A stretch of DNA of 8,792 nucleotides, from the NCBI GenBank assembly GCA_046706345.1, contig JBJKPL010000004.1:1-8792 (forward strand), given 5' to 3'. A program made the translations under genes and the position numbers. Source of the stretch: Sulfidibacterium sp046706345 (GTDB lineage Bacteria; Bacteroidota; Bacteroidia; Bacteroidales; F082). The notes beneath the pieces were generated by a model. That model saw only the letters and a list, made by a program, of their open reading frames with translations. It made no database searches and was not told where the DNA came from. Positions 1-7,306 of this stretch are shown piece by piece; within the stretch, counting starts at the first letter, position 1, and every line of letters starts with the position of its first letter.

Positions 1-297
1 ATACAGACATCCTCTTCACCACCGGTGGCACGGGGATCGGACCGCGGGACATCACCCCCGACGTGATCAAACCCATGCTCGACAAAGAGATCACCGGAAT
101 TTATGGAACTGATCCGTGTAAAATATGGCATGAAAAAACCCAATGCGCTTATCAGCCGGGCGGTGGCCGGAACGGTGAAGCAAACCCTGATCTATACCCT
201 TCCGGGAAGCGTAAAGGCCGTAAACGAATACCTGGATGAGATCCTCCCTACCCTGGAACATTCCCTGTATATGATGAATGGTCTCGACCTCCATTAA
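1..297 (+). pseudogene. MogA/MoaB-family molybdenum cofactor protein, C-terminal part, broken by a +1 frameshift
   Basis: This family binds molybdopterin; MogA-type members adenylylate it with ATP before metal insertion in the cytoplasm. The gene enters from the left edge. Bases 3-101 encode about 33 residues, including the family signature TTGGTGIGPRDITPDVIKP with its glycine-rich loop. Homology then continues in another frame from the ATG at 103 (MELIRVKYG...) to the TAA at 295-297, including LIYTLPGSVKAVNEYLDEIL and the end NGLDLH. Removing one T from the TTT at 100-102 joins the halves into the usual family wording (EITGI-MELIRVKYG). Read without correction, the upstream frame runs to a TGA at 237-239 with unrelated sequence. 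About 97 of the usual 160-180 residues are present. A sequencing or assembly error is at least as likely as a true pseudogene, because both halves are well conserved. MogA and MoaB cannot be told apart from this part alone. Confidence 0.8.
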
Positions 298-358
298 GGC
301 AGGAAGGCTTTTCTTTTTTCTTTTGCCGGGATCACTGGTGCCGTTCATGATAATTCTC

Positions 359-366
359 TAAATTTG
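359..366 (+). promoter_or_regulatory. Candidate Bacteroidota -7 promoter element for the porin gene
   Basis: TAAATTTG matches the Bacteroidota -7 consensus TAnnTTTG exactly and ends 24 bases before the proposed TTG start at 391. No good -33 TTTG lies 19-21 bases upstream; the nearest sequence is TGGTG at 336-340. Only half of the promoter signature is therefore convincing. The rest of the 298-390 gap holds a T-rich run at 310-324 and nothing else recognised. Confidence 0.4.
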
Positions 367-390
367 GCGACCATAAACTCATAGAAAATT

Positions 391-2313
391 TTGGCGCAGT
401 CTTTCCATAAGTTTTTCAGGTACGGCATGGTTGTGCTGTTGTTTTGGATCTCCTTTTCCGTTAAGGGACAAACGGTTCTACCGAAAACCGATACGGCACA
501 GGTCCAAAAAGACAGCATCGCGGTGAATTATTACCGCGCCACCATCGATAGCCTGAAGTATAACAGCCTGCATTTCATCGATACCACCGTTACCTATTTT
601 CATCAGTACAACCCGATCGTTAACGGCAATAAAATGTACGGGACCCTGGATAACATCGGCCTTCCGGCTTATAATCGTGTTTTCACGCCCGACCTGACCG
701 CAGGGTATATTTTCATTCCCCCTTCCCTGGAATCTATTTTGTATTCCAACCACGAGGTGGAGTATTACAAGCTCATCCAGCCATACACCGGATTACATTA
801 TGTGATGGGACCGCAAAGACAACAGAACCTGGGGGTGACTTTTGACCGGATGGTGGCGCCCAATCTTACCCTGGGACTGCGTGCCTATATCGTCAATTCA
901 CCCGGTATTTACGACCGCAGTTTTTCCAAAGACAACAATATCTACCTGACCGGGCAATACTACACCAAGGATCACCGCTACGGCATCATCGCCAATTACC
1001 GGTATAATCAGAATAAGTTTCAGGAAAGCGGCGGTTTGCAGTATGACAGTGTCTTCCTGCTGCATCAGGAAAGCGATCCCTCGGTGATCCCTGTTTGGTT
1101 GTCTGCCGCCGAAAACAGGGTCCGGACCAAGGGATTTTACGTGGAACAATATTTTAATTTGCTGCCGCCCGATTCCACCAATGCCCGGGACAAAAGAAAA
1201 ATCGACGCAGGCAACATATCCTATGCGTTTCTCTATCAGAAGAATTACATGGTTTATGCCGACCAGGCTGCCGACTCTTTGTTTTACCAGGCTTTTCCTG
1301 CTGTTTTTGATTCCGTGCAAACCTACGACTCCATTTATCAGATCCACATGAGGAACACCATCAAATGGTCGAATCTGGGATACAACGAAGATAAACTAAG
1401 CCAGGTATTCCGGCTGTCCTTCGGTGTGCATTTCGACCGGATCGAGCAACAACTCGCGTATGATTCCGTCCCTGGTAAATTCAATGAGATCACCCCCTTT
1501 GGCAACATTTCTCTATGGCTTTTCAAACGGAGCTATCTGGATGCGCATGGACAGATCACCTTCGGCGGATACAACAATGGTGATTTTGAGCTCTCCGGTG
1601 GGCTGATGCAATACCTGGGCTCAGAAACTCGGAATATCGGAAAGCTCCGGTTAAGTTTAAAGATCATCAACCGGATGCCCGCCTGGTATTTCTCTCATTA
1701 TCAATCCAACCGTTTTAACTGGAACCTGGATCTGAAAAAGGAAAGGTTCCTGATCCTTCAGGGAGAGTATCTGTATAAGAATGTCAGCGCTGGCGCCCGC
1801 ATCCAGACCCTGAACAATTACACCTATTTGGGTGATTCTGTTGCTCCGGTGCAAAATAAACAAACGGGAACCGTACTGCAAATCTTTGCTGACGGCACCA
1901 TCCCCATCCGGAGCTTTGGCATGAATTTCCGTGGGGTCTACCAGGCCACAACCATGGGAAACAGCATTCACCTGCCGGCCTTTACCGGGATGCTGGACCT
2001 GTATTTTAAAGGCTGGATCTTTACCCATCACGGCAAGCTCCAGACAGGATTTCAGTTTTCCTATTTCACGAAATATTATGCCGATGCCTACATGCCGGAG
2101 CTCAGAAATTTTTACGTCCAGAGCCAAACAGCCATTGGAAATTATCTGATGGTTACTGCCTATGCCACCCTAAAAGTCAAGACCTTCCGCCTATTTGTCA
2201 AGGAAACCAATTTGCGGGGGCTGACCGGCATCTACAATTACTTCAGCACACCCCATTACCCCGATGTGGCCCCGGGGGTTTTCTTCGGCGTTTCCTGGAG
2301 ATTTCATAATTAG
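391..2313 (+). CDS. Putative outer-membrane porin (Porin_10-like beta-barrel)
   Basis: This is a 640-residue secreted protein that probably forms an outer-membrane beta-barrel; its substrate cannot be told. The N-terminus has a basic/aromatic stretch (HKFFRYG), a hydrophobic core (VVLLFWISF, about residues 14-22) and a likely cleavage near VKG-Q around residue 27. The body alternates polar and aromatic residues as barrel strands do. Its segment around residues 130-210 (YVMGPQRQQNLGVTF, LTLGLRAYIVNSPG, NIYLTGQYYTKDHRYGIIAN) resembles the putative-porin family of Bacteroidota. The end, GVFFGVSWRFHN, looks like a closing strand with terminal aromatics. The frame is closed by a TAG at 382-384. 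The start is therefore TTG at 391 or ATG at 427; TTG is preferred because it supplies the positive signal-peptide n-region. Family placement is from recalled motifs, not from a search. Confidence 0.82.
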   Translation: MAQSFHKFFRYGMVVLLFWISFSVKGQTVLPKTDTAQVQKDSIAVNYYRATIDSLKYNSLHFIDTTVTYFHQYNPIVNGNKMYGTLDNIGLPAYNRVFTPDLTAGYIFIPPSLESILYSNHEVEYYKLIQPYTGLHYVMGPQRQQNLGVTFDRMVAPNLTLGLRAYIVNSPGIYDRSFSKDNNIYLTGQYYTKDHRYGIIANYRYNQNKFQESGGLQYDSVFLLHQESDPSVIPVWLSAAENRVRTKGFYVEQYFNLLPPDSTNARDKRKIDAGNISYAFLYQKNYMVYADQAADSLFYQAFPAVFDSVQTYDSIYQIHMRNTIKWSNLGYNEDKLSQVFRLSFGVHFDRIEQQLAYDSVPGKFNEITPFGNISLWLFKRSYLDAHGQITFGGYNNGDFELSGGLMQYLGSETRNIGKLRLSLKIINRMPAWYFSHYQSNRFNWNLDLKKERFLILQGEYLYKNVSAGARIQTLNNYTYLGDSVAPVQNKQTGTVLQIFADGTIPIRSFGMNFRGVYQATTMGNSIHLPAFTGMLDLYFKGWIFTHHGKLQTGFQFSYFTKYYADAYMPELRNFYVQSQTAIGNYLMVTAYATLKVKTFRLFVKETNLRGLTGIYNYFSTPHYPDVAPGVFFGVSWRFHN

Positions 2314-2383
2314 GGCTACGCCTGATCCCTTCCCCCGGAAAAGAATCTCTTCAACTTAAAATGACTCTAAATCATTCAAGGCC

Positions 2384-2414
2384 TTTCTTTCTGGTTTGAA
2401 ATTTCGTATCTTAG
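2384..2414 (+). promoter_or_regulatory. Candidate promoter for the zinc-ribbon gene
   Basis: TTTC at 2384-2387, then 19 bases, then TATCTTAG at 2407-2414. Each box has one mismatch to the Bacteroidota TTTG / TAnnTTTG consensus, and the spacing is correct. The -7 box ends 27 bases before the ATG at 2442. An imperfect stem (TTCAA at about 2374 with TTGAA at about 2396) overlaps the -33 box. No clear porin terminator was found in 2314-2441, so read-through from the porin is also possible. Confidence 0.35.
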
Positions 2415-2441
2415 TAGCTCAAAACCCAAAATAACAACCGC

Positions 2442-2843
2442 ATGAAAAAACAGATTTCATTATCGGTGAAATGCCCCTTTTGCATGAAATCCCTGCTGGA
2501 CGAAGACGTCCAGATCCAGGGACATCCCAGCATTAAATTGAACATCCAGACAGAATTTGAACGGGGAACCATCCATCTGTGTGCTGTTTATGAATGTTAT
2601 CAAAACATTTCCGATGTTGAGATCAAAAAAGGGGAAATCGTGGAATTTACCTGCCCTCATTGCAATAAGGAATTGCTGGTTAAAGAAGAATGTAAATTAT
2701 GTGATGCGCCCATGGTATCCCTGATGCTGGATACGGGCGGAAGGGTCAGCCTTTGTTCCAGAAGCGGATGCCCGAACCACTATGTTGCCTTCGAGGACCT
2801 TTCTCTGGAACTACATAAATTTTATGAGCAATACGGAGATTAG
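2442..2843 (+). CDS. Ten-cysteine zinc-ribbon-like protein of unknown function
   Basis: I do not recognise a named family. The 133-residue protein has no signal peptide or membrane segment and should be cytoplasmic. Its ten cysteines are C11, C14, C47, C52, C71, C74, C84, C87, C105 and C110. They form two similar modules: CPFC followed 32 residues later by C-x4-C, and CKLC followed 17 residues later by C-x4-C. Both C-x4-C ends follow a G-x-[IV]-x-L motif (G42-L46 and G100-L104). A further CPHC pair (71/74) lies between them. This suggests duplicated zinc ribbons with an extra knuckle; iron-sulfur binding cannot be excluded. The ATG at 2442 opens MKKQISLSVK, with only A-rich sequence upstream and no Shine-Dalgarno. 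The gene converges on hypE with a 4-base stop overlap (TTAG, 2840-2843). A role in metalloenzyme biogenesis would be guesswork from location. Confidence 0.85.
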   Translation: MKKQISLSVKCPFCMKSLLDEDVQIQGHPSIKLNIQTEFERGTIHLCAVYECYQNISDVEIKKGEIVEFTCPHCNKELLVKEECKLCDAPMVSLMLDTGGRVSLCSRSGCPNHYVAFEDLSLELHKFYEQYGD

Positions 2844-3856
2844 CAGATCCGGGGCAATTGCTGCCCCGAAAGCATTTCGATAATCCGCTTCCCTCCCACC
2901 ACGGTATTCAGCCAGGCTTTGCCTTTGTGAGTGTCTGTGATCTCTCCGATCACAGAGGATGCTTTGCCCAACGGATGAGATCGCAGGATGTCCAGGGCTT
3001 TCTCTGCGTCGCCGGCTTCTACCACCATCAGCACCTTTCCTTCATTGGCGACATACAATGGGTCAAAACCGAGCAACTCGCACATGCCGCGAACACCTTC
3101 CCCAATACACAGTTGGTCCTCATCGATCTGCAGGCCGGTCTCCTTCCCTCTGACCAATTCAGCAGCCACAGTTCCCAGCCCGCCACGCGTGGCATCCCGC
3201 ATGAATTTTACCCGGATACCGGCATCCAATACCTGTCGGATCATTCCATTCAGGCAGGCACAGTCGGAAGCGATGGGTGCGGTGATGTTCAGATCGTTGC
3301 GTGCCGCCATGATCGCCATGCCATGGGCTCCGATTTCCCCGTTGAGGATGAGTTTGTCACCGGGTTTCATGCCCCTACCGGAGCCGATGGAAACAAAACG
3401 CGCGTCAAGGACCCCGATCCCGCTGGTATTGATAAAGATCTTATCACATTTTCCTTTATCCACGACCTTGGTGTCACCCGTAACGATCTTTACTCCTGCT
3501 CCAGCAGCTTCGTCGGCCATGGTTTGCACAATGACTTCCAGTTGATCCATGGGAAAGCCCTCCTCGATCACAAATCCCGCGCTAAGATACCTGGGGACGG
3601 CCCCTGAAACCGCCAGATCGTTAACCGTACCGGCGATGGCCAGTTTACCGATGTTTCCGCCGGGAAAGAAAACCGGATCCACCACAAAGGAATCCGTGGT
3701 GAAAGCCAGGTGCTCAGATCCGGGTTTCAGTACTGCCGAATCCGACTGCTGCCGCAGGATATCATTATCAAAATAACGGGCAAACAACCCGTCTATCAAA
3801 TCATGGCTCATCCGCCCGCCGCTTCCGTGGCCCAAAAGGATTTTCTCTTTTTCCAT
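2840..3856 (-). CDS. hypE: Hydrogenase maturation protein HypE (carbamoyl dehydratase)
   Basis: HypE accepts a carbamoyl group from HypF on its C-terminal cysteine and dehydrates it with ATP to a thiocyanate, the source of the CN ligands passed to the HypC-HypD iron centre of [NiFe] hydrogenase. The 338-residue protein has the PurM/AIRS-like layout. Visible motifs are GHGSGG near residue 9, FTTDSFVVDP (52-61), GTVNDLAVSGAVPRYL (76-91), VTGDTKVVD (125-133), RDATRGGLG (220-228), ANEGK (270-274) and the diagnostic C-terminal PRIC ending in the acceptor Cys338. The start is the ATG at 3856; the TTG one codon upstream is less likely. Only a weak AGG precedes it. The kinase gene ends 60 bases upstream on the same strand, with no promoter seen between, so the two are probably co-transcribed. 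All key motifs are present and the gene looks functional. Confidence 0.97.
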   Translation of the reverse strand: MEKEKILLGHGSGGRMSHDLIDGLFARYFDNDILRQQSDSAVLKPGSEHLAFTTDSFVVDPVFFPGGNIGKLAIAGTVNDLAVSGAVPRYLSAGFVIEEGFPMDQLEVIVQTMADEAAGAGVKIVTGDTKVVDKGKCDKIFINTSGIGVLDARFVSIGSGRGMKPGDKLILNGEIGAHGMAIMAARNDLNITAPIASDCACLNGMIRQVLDAGIRVKFMRDATRGGLGTVAAELVRGKETGLQIDEDQLCIGEGVRGMCELLGFDPLYVANEGKVLMVVEAGDAEKALDILRSHPLGKASSVIGEITDTHKGKAWLNTVVGGKRIIEMLSGQQLPRIC

Positions 3857-3887
3857 CAACCTGCCGTTTTAAATCAAAGTTCCCCTT

Positions 3888-3910
3888 CCGGGCCCGACAA
3901 CCGGTCCCGG
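3888..3910 (-). terminator. GC-rich hairpin between the kinase stop and hypE; weak terminator or processing element
   Basis: The arms at 3888-3896 and 3902-3910 form eight G-C pairs around one mismatch (3893/3905), with a 5-base loop (3897-3901). CCC 3883-3885 and GGG 3914-3916 can lengthen the stem. On the - strand the structure begins just after the kinase TAA (3917-3919) and ends about 30 bases before the hypE ATG. The sequence after the stem lacks an immediate U-run, so a complete intrinsic terminator is doubtful. Partial attenuation, mRNA 3'-end protection or processing fits equally well. Confidence 0.4.
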
Positions 3911-3916
3911 GATGGG

Positions 3917-6900
3917 TTAAACATATTTTTTTATGAGTTCGTAGAAATCGTTTTTCTGAAAAGGCTTGCTTATAAAATCATCACAGCCTGCCTCCATGGC
4001 CTTGTCACGGTCTTCGGCAGTAGCGTAGGCCGTTTGGGCCACCACCGGAACTTCCGCATTCATTTTCTTGATCCGACGGGTTGCTTCCAGCCCGGTAATA
4101 CCCGGGATCTTGATATCCATCAATACCAGGCCGATGTCGTTGTGGGTTCGGCAGAATTCTACCGCCTGCAGTCCGTCGATGGCGTGAATGATGGTGTATT
4201 CGGGTTCCTTCATGTGTTTCAGCAAAAACTCGATGTACTGATAATTGATCTCTTCGTCTTCTACCACCAGGATGGTTTTATTTCCGATCCGGGTTTCTTT
4301 CTTCCCGGGGTCGGTAACCTGATCGGGGTTGCCCGGAGTGTAAGGAATACTGACATAAAAAGTGGATCCCTTGCCTTTTTCCGATTCCACGCGGATGGTG
4401 CCACCCAGGAGTTCGGCGTTGGCCCTGGCAATGGAAAGTCCAAGCCCCAGGCCACCAAATTTCCTTGAGAGATCTTTTTCTTCCTGCGAAAATCTTTCAA
4501 AGATGAGCTCCCGGTTGGCCGGATCGATACCGATGCCCGTGTCCTTCACATAAAACTCCAGGTTTTTGCCCTTGAGTTTGTAACCGATCTTGATAAAGCC
4601 CTCGTAGGTAAACTTCAGTGCGTTCTCCAGCAGGTTGGCGAAGATCTTTTGCAGCTTATTGTCGTCCAACAGGATCTCGGCAGCTGCGCCATCCAGCGGT
4701 TTGTCAATATACAGGGCCAGTTTCTTTTCTTTGGCTTTCAGATCAAATACCGAGAAGAAGTCCTGAAGCAGGTCGTTGATGTCTACCTTGCGGGGACGCA
4801 GCGTCACCTGATGGGTCTCGAGCTTGGATATCTCCAAAATATCATCGATGATGCGCAAAAGCTGCTGCGCACTGTTGATGATGATGCGGATGTAGTTCTT
4901 GCTGGACGCTTCACCGATCTTTCCTTCTTCCAGCAGACTGGAAAAGCCGATGATCCCGTTCATGGGTGTCCGGATCTCGTGCGACAGGTTGGCCAGAAAT
5001 TCGGATTTCAACCGGTCGCTTTCCTCGGCCTTTTCCTTGGCACGGATCAGATCCTTTTCCGTATTTTTTTGTTCGCTGATATCTTCGATGACCGTATAGA
5101 TCTTTTCGATTTTCCCATCCTCGTTTTTCAAGGGCACGATCTGACTGGAAAGCCACTTGGTGCGCTCCCACTTGGAGGTATACTCCAGTTCCACTTTTAC
5201 GATCTCTCCGGTTTGTGTGGACTGGATGAACTTTTCGCTGTATCCGTTTTCTTTCAGCGGTGCAAATTTCAGGATGTTGATCTTTTTGGTCTCTTCCAGC
5301 GACGGAGAGCCCAGGATCTTCAACAACTCGGGATTGGCTTCCAGGATGGTCCCGTCGGGTTTTGCCGTGAAGATCCCCAGGGGAGAATTCTCGAACAGGA
5401 TGCGATAATTTTTCTCCCGGTCAATCATGGTGCCTTCCATTTCTTTCTGATGGGTAATGTCCCGTCCGTAAACCAGGATGCTCTTCCGGGATCCGGCGTC
5501 CTCAAACAGCGGTACCTTAATAATGTCAAAGATCTTTACGCTGCCGTCAGGACGGGGGATCACCTCATTCATTCGCGTCAGGACCCCTTTGCGCCAGGTC
5601 TCTTCGTCGGAACGGGCACATTCCTGAAAGATCTGCTGTTGTTCTAATTTTTTCGATGCGAGGTCCAGGTCGGAGTACCCCATGCATTCCTCTTCCCGGA
5701 GGTCAAAAAAATCCAACGTCGCCTGATTGGCAGCGATCCATTTCCCCTTTCCGTCCTTGAACTGGATCACATCCGGCGTTGCGTTGATCAGAATCTTGAG
5801 GTCCTGTTCACTTTTCCGGAGCAGGGCCTCCGTTTTCTTGATGCTTTCAATATTTTTGGCCACGACCAAAAAATGCGTTTTCCCTTGAAGATCCATGGCA
5901 GAAGCCGAAACCAGGATCGGGATCACCTTTCCGGATTTTGTTTTTAACAGCACTTCCTCATTTTTCACAAAACCCCTTTCGGAGATGTTTTTCAGGCCCT
6001 CGCTTCGCACTTCCGGATTGGCCAGCAACTGGATGACGTTCAATTTCCCGCTCAGGATCTCCTCCCGGCTGTAGCCGGTCAATTCAACAAAACCATTATT
6101 GACTTCAACAAAATTTCCCGTTTCTTTTTCCAGGATGGAAAAGGCATCGGGCGAGGTTTCGAAGGCCTTGCGGAATTTTTCTTCATTTTCCTTTAGCCGA
6201 TCCGACAATTCCTTGCGCTCAATGGTGTTGGCCAGCTGCTTGGAGATATGATTCAGCAAGGAAAGATCCTCTTTCCTTAATGCTCCGGCATCCTCATAAT
6301 TCTGAACCGCCATCACCCCGATGATCCGGTTTTCGGTTTTCAGCGGCACACCGATCCAGATGGGGGCCGGATGACCGATGATGTCAATTTCACCCTTTTT
6401 CACCAGATCCTGCTGCACTTTCTCATCGGCAAAAAGCGGCTTGCCGGTGCGCCATACATAGCCTGTTACACCACGCCTGCGATCCAAATTGGTAAATTGT
6501 CTCGGCTCATCGTGCGCATCCTTAAAATAGGGAAAATCAAAAGTGTCGGTTTTCTCGCGGTACAACGCCACATAAAAATTGCTGACATTCATTAGTTTTC
6601 CGATGGACTGATGCACCTGTCCCAGCGTTTTTATCAGGTCGTGTGAGAACAAAGTGGCTTCGGCGATCTCGAAGATCACCGACTGCACGTGTTCCATATT
6701 CCTTTTCTCGTTTTCAATTTGTTTGGTTTCCAGTACATGGGGAATAATACGCCCCATTTTCCCGATTTCCGACTTCAGGATGTAATCATCAGCGCCGGCT
6801 TTCATACATTCCACCGCCGTATTCTCATCCATGGAACTGGTGCAAATGATCAGCGGTAAAGCGGGGTTTTCCCGGTTTCGGATCTCAAGGGCTTTCATCC

Positions 6901-7090
6901 CGTTGAAGGTGGGCAAAAAGAAATCTGAAATGATCAGATCATAATCCTTCCTGACCTCTTTCAGCATTTCTTCTTCCCGGGTGATCGTCTTCATGGAGAA
7001 ACCGGGGAAGTTCTCATTCAGTACCTCTCTCAGTAAGATGGCATCCGCGGAATTGTCCTCAATCAGCAGGATCTTTAAAGGTTTTTTCAT
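3917..7090 (-). CDS. Soluble hybrid histidine kinase, REC-GAF-PAS-PAS-PAS-HisKA-HATPase-REC
   Basis: This 1057-residue signalling kinase has no signal peptide or membrane segment, so it should sense a cytoplasmic cue. Domains in order: receiver 5-120 (acidic E11/D12, acceptor D56, K106); GAF about 135-295; PAS about 303-420; PAS about 428-550; PAS about 560-675; a short coiled linker; HisKA 692-760 with H-box SHEIRTP (phosphorylatable H704); HATPase with N-box NLLENALKFT (N819/N823), G1 DTGIGI (850-855), F-box FERF and G2 GGLGLGL; C-terminal receiver about 938-1057 (E944/D945, D992, T1020, K1042). All catalytic and phosphorelay residues are present. Nothing visible identifies the ligand of the GAF or PAS domains; no clear heme, flavin or FeS motif was seen. 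The start is an ATG giving MKKPLKILLIEDN, ideal for a receiver strand. It sits between hypD and hypE, and no response regulator with an output domain is in the window. A hydrogenase link is inferred from position only. Confidence 0.95.
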   Translation of the reverse strand: MKKPLKILLIEDNSADAILLREVLNENFPGFSMKTITREEEMLKEVRKDYDLIISDFFLPTFNGMKALEIRNRENPALPLIICTSSMDENTAVECMKAGADDYILKSEIGKMGRIIPHVLETKQIENEKRNMEHVQSVIFEIAEATLFSHDLIKTLGQVHQSIGKLMNVSNFYVALYREKTDTFDFPYFKDAHDEPRQFTNLDRRRGVTGYVWRTGKPLFADEKVQQDLVKKGEIDIIGHPAPIWIGVPLKTENRIIGVMAVQNYEDAGALRKEDLSLLNHISKQLANTIERKELSDRLKENEEKFRKAFETSPDAFSILEKETGNFVEVNNGFVELTGYSREEILSGKLNVIQLLANPEVRSEGLKNISERGFVKNEEVLLKTKSGKVIPILVSASAMDLQGKTHFLVVAKNIESIKKTEALLRKSEQDLKILINATPDVIQFKDGKGKWIAANQATLDFFDLREEECMGYSDLDLASKKLEQQQIFQECARSDEETWRKGVLTRMNEVIPRPDGSVKIFDIIKVPLFEDAGSRKSILVYGRDITHQKEMEGTMIDREKNYRILFENSPLGIFTAKPDGTILEANPELLKILGSPSLEETKKINILKFAPLKENGYSEKFIQSTQTGEIVKVELEYTSKWERTKWLSSQIVPLKNEDGKIEKIYTVIEDISEQKNTEKDLIRAKEKAEESDRLKSEFLANLSHEIRTPMNGIIGFSSLLEEGKIGEASSKNYIRIIINSAQQLLRIIDDILEISKLETHQVTLRPRKVDINDLLQDFFSVFDLKAKEKKLALYIDKPLDGAAAEILLDDNKLQKIFANLLENALKFTYEGFIKIGYKLKGKNLEFYVKDTGIGIDPANRELIFERFSQEEKDLSRKFGGLGLGLSIARANAELLGGTIRVESEKGKGSTFYVSIPYTPGNPDQVTDPGKKETRIGNKTILVVEDEEINYQYIEFLLKHMKEPEYTIIHAIDGLQAVEFCRTHNDIGLVLMDIKIPGITGLEATRRIKKMNAEVPVVAQTAYATAEDRDKAMEAGCDDFISKPFQKNDFYELIKKYV

Positions 7091-7128
7091 AACAAGGGCT
7101 TTTTATCATTTACCGACACGCGCAGCAA

Positions 7129-7151
7129 TTCAGTCAAATGAATACACTGAA
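7129..7151 (-). repeat. Short inverted repeat in the kinase leader
   Basis: TTCAGT (7129-7134) and ACTGAA (7146-7151) are exact inverted copies around an 11-base loop. An overlapping ATTCA/TGAAT pair lies at 7128-7132 and 7139-7143. Both fall in the predicted untranslated leader of the kinase mRNA, about 40-60 bases before the ATG. The repeat may be an operator half-site pair, a weak RNA hairpin or chance; six base pairs is little evidence. Confidence 0.2.
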
Positions 7152-7185
7152 CCGATTCTGATTGCCGTATCTTCTGTAAATCTTT

Positions 7186-7218
7186 CAAAACTAATTGTTT
7201 TTAGAGAATTCTCTCAAA
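7186..7218 (-). promoter_or_regulatory. Promoter for the histidine kinase (and probably hypE)
   Basis: On the - strand, TTTG (7218-7215), a 21-base spacer and TAGTTTTG (7193-7186) match the Bacteroidota TTTG / TAnnTTTG consensus in both boxes with accepted spacing. It is the best promoter in the window. Transcription would start near 7179, leaving a leader of about 90 bases before the kinase ATG at 7090. It lies downstream of the hypD stop (7307), so the kinase can be expressed independently of hypCD. Confidence 0.6.
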
Positions 7219-7219
7219 A
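7198..7219. promoter_or_regulatory. Palindromic operator-like site inside the kinase promoter
   Basis: AGAGAATTCTCT at 7203-7214 is a perfect 12-bp palindrome. Beyond one mismatched pair (7202/7215), TTTT (7198-7201) and AAAA (7216-7219) extend it to 22 bp. It fills the -33-proximal part of the spacer of the predicted kinase promoter and overlaps the -33 box, where a bound dimeric regulator would block or guide RNA polymerase. Alternatively it folds as a short A/T-flanked hairpin ending the hypD transcript. Confidence 0.4.
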
Positions 7220-7306
7220 ATAAGGATTATTCGTGTGTTATGTCAACCCCCTCACCCGTTTTCCGATTAAATAATGTCAGAACAACGGTTTCACACGTGC
7301 ATTTCG

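Noticed and set aside
298..330. T-rich tract after the MogA/MoaB stop as an intrinsic terminator
   Set aside because: The T-run at 310-324 has no proper stem before it; GGCA at 299-302 with TGCC at 324-327 pairs over only four bases and encloses the tract.
2858..3607. Long + strand open frame opposite hypE
   Set aside because: It is a shadow of hypE, whose motifs are fully conserved on the - strand; its translation has no family-like sequence.
4649..5647. Open frame of about 330 codons on the + strand inside the kinase gene
   Set aside because: It is antisense to conserved PAS/HisKA coding sequence and its translation shows no recognisable motif; it is a by-product of codon bias on the other strand.
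7231..7255. TTGACA on the - strand as a classical -35 box
   Set aside because: No matching TATAAT lies at 16-18 bases, and the housekeeping sigma factor of Bacteroidota does not use this consensus; the TTTG/TAnnTTTG pair nearby is better.
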